Below are positions 1 through 5,708 of a DNA stretch of 11,238 bases, in pieces (the stretch's first letter is position 1; each line of letters starts with the position of its first letter). The translations under genes and the position numbers were made by a program. The stretch is from Scatomorpha stercorigallinarum (GTDB lineage Bacteria > Bacillota > Clostridia > Oscillospirales > Oscillospiraceae), in contig CALXGN010000031.1 of NCBI GenBank assembly GCA_944387865.1, positions 1-11,238 on the forward strand. Direction: 5' to 3'. The notes beneath the pieces are model-generated. The model searched no databases. It was not told where the DNA came from and saw only the letters and a list, made by a program, of their open reading frames with translations.

Positions 1-39
1 CAAAAAGAAAAGAAAACCGGCGTAGCCTAAACTACGCCG
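1..39 (-). terminator. Intrinsic terminator, minus strand
   Basis: An 8-bp stem (18-25 with 32-39, loop 26-31) reads CGGCGTAG/CTACGCCG. On the minus strand it is followed by a T-rich tract (complement of 1-17). This fits a rho-independent terminator for transcripts moving leftwards, perhaps read-through from the rplT operon or an unseen small RNA. No convincing gene ends here. Confidence 0.6.
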
Positions 40-468
40 ATTCTCTCACATAAATGTTTTCTTACGTCACCGCCCCTCATACCGGAGCGTTTTTTCATGC
101 CAAAGCAGGGCAAGTCCCTGCGACCCATTTCTGAGAGGTTTCTTTTTGTCTTGTCAAAAAGAAACCCCTCAGACTCCAAAGAGAAAACCGCTTTGGTGCG
201 GGTCGTAGGCGCGAACTGTCTTTTACGGGTTCCTGCGTGTCGCAGGTGGTCATCCCGTTGTCGAATGGCCCTGCTCGCCGCCGACCGCGGAATGCTTCGC
301 TTCGCTCGCGGCACTACGTGCACAAATAGGGGGGCAAGGGGGCGGAGCCCCCAGTAACGCCGCGACAAGCACAATGTCCCCAACCACGCGAACCACGCCC
401 GTGGGCGGGCTCCGCCCGCTCCGCCCATCTCGCTCGCCCGCGCCTGCCAGCGCGGGCGGCGTATTTAA
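40..468. other. Gene-free region, probably a dispersed intergenic repeat
   Basis: I find no supportable gene in this stretch. Reading frames exist on both strands (about 133 codons on minus, 86 on plus), but neither has a clear ribosome binding site or a recognisable domain, and both run straight through a long stem-loop (131-172). The composition is a patchwork of GC-rich runs and A/T-rich hairpin arms, unlike the codon pattern of the real genes here. It may be a dispersed intergenic repeat or a non-coding transcript; a whole-genome self-comparison would tell. Confidence 0.4.
131..172. repeat. Long stem-loop with A/T-rich arms
   Basis: Positions 131-148 pair with 155-172 around a 6-nt loop, with a single A-C mismatch (136/167). 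The arms are CTGAGAGGTTTCTTTTTG and its near-complement. This is too long to be chance. It could form in RNA from either strand, or as a cruciform. Confidence 0.65.
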
Positions 469-496
469 GTCCCATTTTGCTTAAGCAAAATGGGAC
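469..496. repeat. Perfect 28-bp palindrome
   Basis: GTCCCATTTTGCTT (469-482) is followed directly by its exact reverse complement (483-496), with no loop. No T-tract follows on either strand, so it is not a standard terminator. It could be a protein-binding dyad or a remnant of an intergenic repeat unit. Confidence 0.7.
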
Positions 497-540
497 ACAT
501 TAGAAAACCCCGTGCGGTCAGAGGCACCCAGCGCCGCAAG

Positions 541-741
541 TATAGGAATGGCCGCCCGCATAGGGCGGCCAAAATCCCCGGCGGGCTTTGCCTGCCGGGG
601 ATACCTTATCTTGCGCCTTTGAGGCGCAACCGCGCCGCCGTGCGGCGCGCAAAATATATGGGCACCCGGGGCTTTGCCCCGGATGCCCATATATTTTTTA
701 TGGAGGGGAGCATACGAGGGGGACCCCCGGTCCCCCTCGTA
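541..741 (-). repeat. Modular hairpin array, copy 1 (3' of rplT)
   Basis: Hairpins lie end to end. A: 550-557/563-570. B: 574-586/590-602, with one G-T pair. C: 611-618/622-629. D: 631-638/642-649. An extra long hairpin follows at 651-697. E: 713-723/731-741. Read in the direction of rplT the order is E, extra, D, C, B, A, and E begins 7 nt after the rplT stop codon. Modules A-E and their linkers (GCTCCCC after E, GATAAGGTAT between C and B) recur in inverted orientation at 11093-11238. Stem bases differ between the copies in a compensatory way. It looks like a BIME/REP-like 3' element; I do not recognise a named family. Confidence 0.75.
651..697. terminator. Likely bidirectional terminator after rplT
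   Basis: The core stem 660-672/676-688 (loop TTT, one C-A mismatch at 665/683) is extended by A/T-only arms (651-659/689-697). On both strands the GC-rich stem therefore runs into an AU-rich tail (ATATATTTT on minus, ATATATTTTTT on plus). This is the best candidate for the end of the infC-rpmI-rplT transcript. It has no counterpart in the copy of the array at 11093-11238. Confidence 0.55.
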
Positions 742-748
742 AAGTTTT

Positions 749-1102
749 TTATTTTGCTGCCTTCGCCTTCTCGCACAGGGCGGTGAAGGCGGCGGGGTCG
801 TGTATGGCGGTCTCGCTGAGCATCTTGCGGTTCATGTCGATGCCGGCGAGCTTCAGGCCGTGCATAAAGGTGGAGTAGTTCATGCCGTTCATCTTGCAGG
901 CGGCGGAAATACGGGTGATCCAAAGCTGGCGGAAGTCGCGCTTCTTCTGCTTGCGGCCGGCGTAAGCATAGCGCCCGGACTTCATCACCTGTTCCTTGGC
1001 CATCTTGAAGTGGCGGGACTTGCTGCCCCAGTAGCCCTTCGCGAGGCCGAGCATCTTGTTCCTTCTCTTGCGCGTCATCATCGCGCCTTTGACTCTGGCC
1101 AT
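749..1102 (-). CDS. rplT: 50S ribosomal protein L20 (bL20)
   Basis: This is a 117-residue basic protein with the typical L20 beginning (MARVKGAMMTRKRRNKMLGL) and the family core containing KGYWGSKS, YAYAGRKQKKRDFRQLWITR and NYSTFMHGL. Length and sequence match bL20 throughout. L20 binds 23S rRNA early in large-subunit assembly. The start is secure: an ATG preceded by GGAGGAGG that directly abuts the TAA stop of rpmI (TAAGGAGGAGG), so the two genes are closely spaced at 15 nt. In Firmicutes L20 also represses its own operon by acting on the infC leader, and a leader suited to that lies upstream at 1985-2115. Identification is essentially certain; the regulatory role here is inferred. Confidence 0.98.
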   Translation of the reverse strand: MARVKGAMMTRKRRNKMLGLAKGYWGSKSRHFKMAKEQVMKSGRYAYAGRKQKKRDFRQLWITRISAACKMNGMNYSTFMHGLKLAGIDMNRKMLSETAIHDPAAFTALCEKAKAAK

Positions 1103-1117
1103 TGTGCTGCCTCCTCC

Positions 1118-1315
1118 TTATTTATACGGGATCATGCGCTTGATGGCGGACTCGTTGGTGACGTCCGCGTAGGTGCCCTGACGGAGGCCTCTCTTGCGCT
1201 TGGTGTCTTTCTTGGTGAGAATGTGGCTCTTGTAGGCGTGAGCGCGCTTGACCTTGCCGGTCTTGGTGAGGTTGAACCTCTTTTTCGCGCCGCTGTGGGT
1301 CTTCAGTTTCGGCAT
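1118..1315 (-). CDS. rpmI: 50S ribosomal protein L35 (bL35)
   Basis: This 65-residue, Lys/Arg-rich protein begins MPKLKTHSGAKKRFNLTKTG, the standard start of bL35, and has the usual family length. It is a late-binding protein of the 50S subunit. A good Shine-Dalgarno site (AGGAAGGAG) stands upstream of the ATG, 33 nt after the infC stop. The order infC-rpmI-rplT, read on the minus strand, is the conserved bacterial arrangement and implies one shared transcript. There is no internal promoter that I can see, so expression should follow the infC leader. Confidence 0.98.
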   Translation of the reverse strand: MPKLKTHSGAKKRFNLTKTGKVKRAHAYKSHILTKKDTKRKRGLRQGTYADVTNESAIKRMIPYK

Positions 1316-1348
1316 GGCTTATTTACTCCTTCCTAATGGGTTGGGTGC

Positions 1349-1945
1349 TTACTCGTTGGTGGCCGCGCTCTCCGCGGCGGGGGCGGCGTCCTTCGGCGCC
1401 TTCGGCTTGGCCGGCTTTTTGGCCGGCTGCTGGGGCTTGGGGGAGAGGAAGATGGACATGTTCCGCCCCTCCAGCTTGGGCTGTTTGTCAAGGTTGGCAA
1501 GCTCGGCGCAGCGCTCGGCAAAGTCGCGCAGCAGCTGCTCGCCGATGTTCGTGTGGGCCATCTCGCGGCCGCGGAAACGCACGGTGACCTTCAGCCGGTC
1601 GCCGTCGGCAAGGAACTTCTGCCCGTTGCGCAGCTTGACGAGGAAGTCGTTGTCCCCGATGCCGGGGGACATGCGGATCTCCTTGACCTCCACTATGCGC
1701 TGGTTCTTGCGCGCCTCCTTCTCCCGCTTGGACTGCTCGAAGCGGTACTTCCCGTAGTCCATGATCTTGCACACGGGGGGATTGGAGCCCGGCGCGATCT
1801 TTACGAGGTCGAGGTCCTTCTGCACGGCGATGTCCATGGCGGCCGCCGCGGACATGATCCCCAGCTGCTCGCCGTTTTCGCCGATCAGGCGCACCTCACG
1901 GTCGCGGATCTCTTCGTTGATCTGGTACTCGTTGACGGCTATCAA
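1349..1945 (-). CDS. infC: Translation initiation factor IF-3
   Basis: The protein shows the full IF-3 layout. The N-terminal domain contains INEEIRDREVRLIGENGEQL; a lysine/arginine-rich linker carries IMDYGKYRFEQSKREKEARK; the C-terminal domain includes KEIRMSP and VRFRGREMAH. IF-3 binds the 30S subunit and checks the start codon and initiator tRNA. The start is not ordinary. The upstream in-frame ATG (1957) overlaps the only ribosome binding site (GGAGGTG, 1955-1949) and has none of its own. The site fits either TTG at 1945 (used here) or ATA at 1942. infC in several bacteria uses rare start codons for self-control. After the usual end, near FLSPK, there is an extra Ala/Pro/Lys-rich tail of about 28 residues. 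It is the first gene of the operon. Confidence 0.95.
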   Translation of the reverse strand: MIAVNEYQINEEIRDREVRLIGENGEQLGIMSAAAAMDIAVQKDLDLVKIAPGSNPPVCKIMDYGKYRFEQSKREKEARKNQRIVEVKEIRMSPGIGDNDFLVKLRNGQKFLADGDRLKVTVRFRGREMAHTNIGEQLLRDFAERCAELANLDKQPKLEGRNMSIFLSPKPQQPAKKPAKPKAPKDAAPAAESAATNE

Positions 1946-1967
1946 AAACACCTCCATAATAGTGATC

Positions 1968-2115
1968 GCGCAGTTGCGCAAAAAGCGCGGATACCACCGG
2001 TATCCGCGCGCAAAACATCCCATCCGCCGCAAGGCGGGCAGAGCTTCCTGTTGACCGCGGCGCGCATAGCGGCCGGGTGAGGACGGCGGACACCGTACTG
2101 CTTTGTTTTAAGAGC
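1968..2115 (-). promoter_or_regulatory. L20-type attenuator leader of infC operon
   Basis: The untranslated leader is about 170 nt on the minus strand. A terminator stem of 11 bp (GCGCGGATACC/GGTATCCGCGC on minus, positions 2009-1999 with 1995-1985) is followed by TTTTT. Further upstream the leader carries GGTGTCCGC (2094-2086), nearly identical to the terminator's 3' arm. It can pair with the 5' arm over 9-10 bp with one G-U. The two structures exclude each other, as expected for transcription attenuation. In Bacillus subtilis the infC leader is switched off this way by L20. The fold here is seen by eye, while control by L20 is inferred from that family. Confidence 0.75.
1980..2009 (-). terminator. 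Attenuator terminator in infC leader
   Basis: An 11-bp GC-rich stem with a 3-nt loop (1996-1998) is followed on the minus strand by five T residues (complement of 1980-1984). It lies about 23 nt upstream of the infC ribosome binding site and so would stop transcription before the operon when formed. A small GCGC/GCGC hairpin follows at 1968-1979. Confidence 0.75.
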
Positions 2116-2121
2116 TTTGTT

Positions 2122-2150
2122 ATTATACCAGCCCGCCCCGCCCATGTCAA
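2122..2150 (-). promoter_or_regulatory. Consensus promoter of infC-rpmI-rplT
   Basis: On the minus strand, TTGACA (2150-2145), a 17-bp spacer and TATAAT (2127-2122) match the housekeeping sigma consensus at all twelve positions. Transcription would start near 2115, giving a leader of about 170 nt. Such a strong promoter suits a ribosomal operon held back by attenuation. Confidence 0.9.
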
Positions 2151-2282
2151 GCACAAATTTCCCTCCGCCGCGGCAGAACAAAAAGGCCGCCGCGGCCGTC
2201 ACAACTTTTAGCGGCGCGGCGGCAGCCCTGCCGCGCGCAGGGCGCGGCGAGACGCCCGCACCGTCCAAAATATCCCTTCCAG

Positions 2283-2311
2283 TGGACAAGCGGGGGGAAA
2301 CGGTGTATAAT
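2283..2311 (+). promoter_or_regulatory. Promoter for the GT39-type gene
   Basis: TGGACA (2283-2288), a 17-bp spacer and TATAAT (2306-2311) give one mismatch to consensus. The start would be near 2318, leaving about 27 nt before the TTG start codon at 2345. It diverges from the infC promoter. The roughly 130 bp between them (2151-2282) hold only short GC hairpins, e.g. GCGGCA/TGCCGC at 2219-2234. Confidence 0.8.
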
Positions 2312-2344
2312 ATCGGCGCTTAGATACAGCGGGAGGGCTTCACC

Positions 2345-4216
2345 TTGTCCTATCTCACCTATATTTTCCCCATCGCCGCCGCCCTCGGCGTGATATACAT
2401 GGCCTGGCGCTGGACGCCCATCTTCGCCGACCCCTTTGAGGACGCGCCTGAACCCCCGGCCCGACCGGATGAAGGCGCCGGGGAGGAGGCCGCGCCGCGC
2501 CGCCGCCCCCGGCTCAGCTTCGCGCAGACGGAGGGGCGCATCACTCGGCGGGACGCCCTGCTCGCCCTCGCCATCACGCTCGTGTACGCCGCCGTGGCCT
2601 TCATGGGCCTGGGGAACATGTCCTCCCCGCAGAGCTTCTGCAAGTTCACCGAGCGCGGCCGCTATGTGGACATCGCCCTCCCCGAGGAGACGGAGATAAC
2701 GAAGATACGCTATTTCTGCGGCCTGCACACGGGCGAGTACGCGGTGCAGTTTTCTCTGGACGGCGAGAACTGGACGGACGCCGGCACGCTCGAGCAGGGC
2801 TATACGGAGATATTCAAGTGGATGGACAGCACGGAGGAGGGCTTCACGCCCGGCCGCGCGCGCCATGTGCGCCTGATCGCCTCCGACGAGCTCTGGCTGG
2901 GCGAGATAGCGCTCTACGGCGCGGACGGCGAACGCCTGGACGCCGCGGCGTTTGGCTACGACGCCGGCTGCGCCCCGCTCTTCGACGAGCAGGGCGCCGT
3001 CCCCGAACAGATAGACTACCTCAACAGCACCTACTTCGACGAGATCTACCACGCCCGCACGGCCGTGGAGCATCTGGAGAACGTCTACCCCTACGAGATA
3101 ACGCACCCGCCGCTGGGCAAGCTCATCATCGCCGCCGGCGTCGCCCTCTGGGGGCTGACGCCCTTCGGCTGGCGCTTCGCCGGCACGCTCTTCGGCGCGC
3201 TGATGCTGCCCATACTCTACTCCTTCCTCAAGCGGATGCTGCGCCGCAGCTCCGTCGCCGCCTGCGGGACGCTCATCTTCGCGTTCGACTTCATGCACTT
3301 CGTGCAGACGCGCATCGCCACTATCGACACCTACGCGGTGTTCTTCATACTGCTGATGTACCTCTTCATGTGGCGCTTCGTCAGCAGCGGGAAGTGGCGT
3401 TACCTCGCCCTCTCGGGCCTCTTTTTCGGCCTCGGCGCGGCCAGCAAGTGGACGTGCATCTACGCCGGCGCGGGCCTCGCCGCGATCTGGCTGCTCTACT
3501 GGATAACGCAGCGCCGGCGCGAGGGCTTCTGGCGGGACTTCCTCTCGAACTGCGGCTTCTGCCTCGTATTTTTCGTCGCCCTGCCCTGCGCCATCTACTA
3601 CGCCAGCTATTATTTCTACGGCACGGCCCGCGGCCTGGAGGGCGGCGTGGGCATGTTCTTCACGCGCGACTACCTGGAGATCGTCCTCCACAACCAGGAG
3701 TACATGTGGAACTACCACTCGGGCCTGGTGGCCGAGCACCCCTACGCCTCCCGCTGGTACCAGTGGTTGGTGGACGCGCGCCCCATCCTCTACTACCTGG
3801 TGCGCTTTGACGACGGCACGAAGATGGCCTTCGGCGCGTTTTTGAACCCCATCTTCTGCTGGGCCGGCCTGCTGGCCGTGATCGCCAACGCCATCCTCGC
3901 CGTCAAGGACCGCGACGGCCGCGCGCTCTTCATCGTCATCGGCTATCTGGCGCAGTTCCTGCCCTGGGTGCTGGTGACGCGCCTCACCTTCGCCTATCAC
4001 TACTTCCCCTGCGAGGTGTTCATGGTGCTCGCGCTCTGCAATGTGTTCACGCGCCTGGGCGAGCGCCAGCCCTGGGCCGCCGCCCGGCAGATGTACGGCT
4101 TCACCGCCGCCTGCGTGCTGCTGTTCGCCGCATTTTACCCCGTGCTCACCGGCGTGCGCACGCCCACCTGGTACACGACGGCCTTCCTCAAGTGGTTCCC
4201 CAGTTGGCCGTTCTGA
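2345..4216 (+). CDS. PMT/GT39-family membrane mannosyltransferase with discoidin-like insert
   Basis: This is a 623-residue GT-C type membrane glycosyltransferase that should move a sugar, typically mannose, from a polyprenyl-phosphate carrier onto protein outside the membrane. Order of parts: a membrane helix (about 4-22), a Pro/Arg-rich cytoplasmic stretch (23-68), a helix (70-90), a discoidin-like beta domain (about 92-205, with VDIALP, YAVQFSLDG, ARHVRLIAS, GEIALYG), the catalytic loop with Asp232-Glu233 in YFDEIYHARTA and THPPLGK at 253-259, then many helices. Late family signatures include GAASKWTCIYAG and RLTFAYHYFPC (546-556). The start is TTG, supported by GGGAGG at 2331-2336, 8 nt away; no nearby ATG fits. 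The discoidin-like insert sits between the helix and the catalytic loop and may hold the acceptor. The acceptor and the exact sugar are unknown. Confidence 0.88.
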   Translation: MSYLTYIFPIAAALGVIYMAWRWTPIFADPFEDAPEPPARPDEGAGEEAAPRRRPRLSFAQTEGRITRRDALLALAITLVYAAVAFMGLGNMSSPQSFCKFTERGRYVDIALPEETEITKIRYFCGLHTGEYAVQFSLDGENWTDAGTLEQGYTEIFKWMDSTEEGFTPGRARHVRLIASDELWLGEIALYGADGERLDAAAFGYDAGCAPLFDEQGAVPEQIDYLNSTYFDEIYHARTAVEHLENVYPYEITHPPLGKLIIAAGVALWGLTPFGWRFAGTLFGALMLPILYSFLKRMLRRSSVAACGTLIFAFDFMHFVQTRIATIDTYAVFFILLMYLFMWRFVSSGKWRYLALSGLFFGLGAASKWTCIYAGAGLAAIWLLYWITQRRREGFWRDFLSNCGFCLVFFVALPCAIYYASYYFYGTARGLEGGVGMFFTRDYLEIVLHNQEYMWNYHSGLVAEHPYASRWYQWLVDARPILYYLVRFDDGTKMAFGAFLNPIFCWAGLLAVIANAILAVKDRDGRALFIVIGYLAQFLPWVLVTRLTFAYHYFPCEVFMVLALCNVFTRLGERQPWAAARQMYGFTAACVLLFAAFYPVLTGVRTPTWYTTAFLKWFPSWPF

Positions 4217-4272
4217 CCGGCCATTGACACAGCGACCCGGAAGATCAAGCATTTTTAGGAGAGATAGCATTT

Positions 4273-5100
4273 ATGTTCCTTGCCGATTACCACGTACACA
4301 GCAGCTGCTCTTTTGACGCCGACAGCAAGGCTCGCATGGCGGAGATGGCGCGCGCGGAGCTCAAGCGCGGCGTCACGGAGGTCTGCTTCACCGACCACTG
4401 CGACTTCGGCACGCCGGAGACGCTGCAGCTGGGCCCCAACAACTTCTTCCTGCCCCGCATCCAGGGCCACCAGTTCATCGAGGCCATGGAGAAGGCCCCG
4501 GAGGGCATCGAGATAAAGCTCGGGCTCGAGCTGGGCGAGGCCAACCACGACCCGGCGCGCGGCAAGCGCGTGTACGCCATGCCGGAGTACGACTTCATCC
4601 TCGGCTCGCTGCACAACCTGCGCGGCGAGCGCGACTTCTACTACCTCAAGTACGAGAGCGAGGAACAGTGCCTCGCCCTCTACGACCGCTACCTGGAGGA
4701 GCTCATCGAGCTGGCCGCCATCCCCTGCTTCGACATCATGGCCCACATCGGCTACTGCCGCCGCTACATGCGCCGCCAGGGCTTCGACATCGAGATGGAC
4801 ATGGAGCGCTTCGGCGACCGCATCGACACGCTGCTGCGCACGCTCATCGAGAACGGCCGCGGCATCGAGCTCAACTGCTCCGGCCTCTCGGACGCCGACC
4901 CGGTAACTTACCCCTCCGTGCCCATCCTCCGCCGCTACCGCGAGCTGGGCGGGGACATCGTCACCGTGGGCTCGGACGCCCACAGCCCCAGGTCCGCCGG
5001 CGCCGGCGTGGAGGAGGGCAGCGAGCTCCTGCTCGCCAACGGCTTCCGCTACGTGGCGAGCTACCGCCACCACAAGGCGGAATTTAAGAGGCTGGCTTGA
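4273..5100 (+). CDS. PHP-family histidinol-phosphatase-like phosphoesterase
   Basis: This 275-residue protein has the metal-binding motifs of the PHP superfamily: DYHVHSSCSFDA (His7, His9), TDHCDF (Asp41, His42), GLELGE (Glu86), GSLHN (His114), MAHIGY (His158) and GSDAHSPR (Asp235, His237). Length and motif order match the HisJ/HisK-type histidinol phosphatases, which remove phosphate from L-histidinol phosphate using a trinuclear metal site. No other histidine gene lies in the window, so another phosphoester substrate is possible. AGGAGAG (4257-4263) supports the ATG. It follows the GT39-type gene by 56 nt with no terminator between them, so they are probably co-transcribed. Its stop codon lies inside a perfect inverted repeat (5097-5123). 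Confidence 0.85.
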   Translation: MFLADYHVHSSCSFDADSKARMAEMARAELKRGVTEVCFTDHCDFGTPETLQLGPNNFFLPRIQGHQFIEAMEKAPEGIEIKLGLELGEANHDPARGKRVYAMPEYDFILGSLHNLRGERDFYYLKYESEEQCLALYDRYLEELIELAAIPCFDIMAHIGYCRRYMRRQGFDIEMDMERFGDRIDTLLRTLIENGRGIELNCSGLSDADPVTYPSVPILRRYRELGGDIVTVGSDAHSPRSAGAGVEEGSELLLANGFRYVASYRHHKAEFKRLA

Positions 5101-5161
5101 ATGGCCGCGCGGCGGCCATTCAATGCCAAATTTGGCCCCGCGCCTCCGGCGCGATGGCGTT
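5097..5161. repeat. Cluster of inverted repeats over a stop codon
   Basis: A perfect 12-bp stem (5097-5108 with 5112-5123, loop GCG) includes the TGA stop of the PHP gene. Next come the 12-bp palindrome GCCAAATTTGGC (5125-5136) and a CGCGCC/GGCGCG hairpin (5139-5153). An outer pairing 5122-5128 with 5155-5161 could enclose the last two. The unit GAATGGCCGC is shared with the A module of the hairpin arrays. There is no T-tract, so a simple terminator is unlikely. Confidence 0.6.
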
Positions 5162-5202
5162 TGCCGCGCAAAAGGGAGACAGATTCTGCTGATAAACATT
5201 TG

Positions 5203-5231
5203 ACCGGACGGGCCGGTAAAACCGGCTTTTT
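5203..5231 (+). terminator. Terminator or attenuator before rpiB
   Basis: GCCGGT/ACCGGC (5212-5217/5221-5226, loop AAA) is followed by TTTTT, a compact intrinsic terminator. An upstream ACCGG (5203-5207) can instead pair with CCGGT (5213-5217), which would break the terminator stem. It could simply end the PHP-gene transcript, or act as a leader switch for rpiB, which starts 36 nt later. I see no clear promoter between the PHP gene and rpiB. Confidence 0.55.
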
Positions 5232-5266
5232 GGATCATCACTTATCACTTCAGGAGGTACACGACC

Positions 5267-5707
5267 ATGATAGCCATCGGAAGCGACCATGGGGGCTATG
5301 CTCTCAAGCAGGTCATCATCAGCCATCTGGCGGACCGCGGCATCGAGTTCCGCGACTTTGGCACCTACAGCGAGGAGAGCTGCGACTACCCCGAGTACGG
5401 CGAGGCGGTGGGCCGCGCCGTGGCCTCCGGCGAGTGCGAGCTGGGCATCGCCGTCTGCGGCACGGGCATCGGCATCTCCATCGCCGCCAACAAGGTCCAC
5501 GGCGTGCGTGCGGCGGCCTGCTCGGACTGCTACACGGCGGAGATGTGCCGCCGCCACAACGACGCCAACGTCCTGGCCCTGGGCGGCCGTGTCATCGGCC
5601 CCGGCCTGGCGCTGAAGATCGTCGACATCTTCCTCTCCACGGGCTTTGACGGCGGCCGCCACGCCCGCCGCCTGGGCAAGCTCGCGGAGATCGAGGCGAG
5701 GGACTGA
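5267..5707 (+). CDS. rpiB: Ribose-5-phosphate isomerase B
   Basis: This 146-residue protein has the RpiB/LacAB fold signatures: IGSDHGG near the start (Asp7, His8), the catalytic loop VCGTGIGISIAANK with Cys64 and Thr66, the block SDCYTAEMCRRHNDANVLALGG with His97, and GRHARRLGKL at the end. Spacing of these residues agrees with the E. coli enzyme (Cys66, His99) shifted by two. It interconverts ribose 5-phosphate and ribulose 5-phosphate in the pentose phosphate pathway, in the cytoplasm. AGGAGGT (5252-5258) lies 8 nt before the ATG. The next gene starts one base after its stop, so the two are translationally coupled. An allose- or other sugar-phosphate isomerase role is less likely but cannot be excluded from sequence alone. 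Confidence 0.93.
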   Translation: MIAIGSDHGGYALKQVIISHLADRGIEFRDFGTYSEESCDYPEYGEAVGRAVASGECELGIAVCGTGIGISIAANKVHGVRAAACSDCYTAEMCRRHNDANVLALGGRVIGPGLALKIVDIFLSTGFDGGRHARRLGKLAEIEARD

Positions 5708-5708
5708 C

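Noticed and set aside
27..428. Minus-strand reading frame of 133 codons
   Set aside because: No ribosome binding site or known domain, it runs through a long stem-loop, and its composition differs from real genes here. It is more likely part of an intergenic repeat.
541..741. CRISPR array
   Set aside because: The repeats are different self-complementary hairpins, not identical direct repeats with unique spacers, and no cas gene is present.
4224..4252. Possible promoter before the PHP gene
   Set aside because: TTGACA at 4224-4229 is perfect, but no acceptable -10 stands at the right distance (AAGCAT or AGCATT only). Co-transcription with the upstream gene is simpler.
2147..4270. Minus-strand open frame of about 700 codons opposite the GT39-type gene
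   Set aside because: Long antisense frames are expected opposite GC-rich genes. The plus frame has clear family motifs, a promoter and a ribosome site; the minus one has none.
5646..5708. Upstream ATG for the barrel protein
   Set aside because: It would overlap the end of rpiB by 62 nt. The ATG at 5709 starts right before a normal basic-plus-helix anchor.
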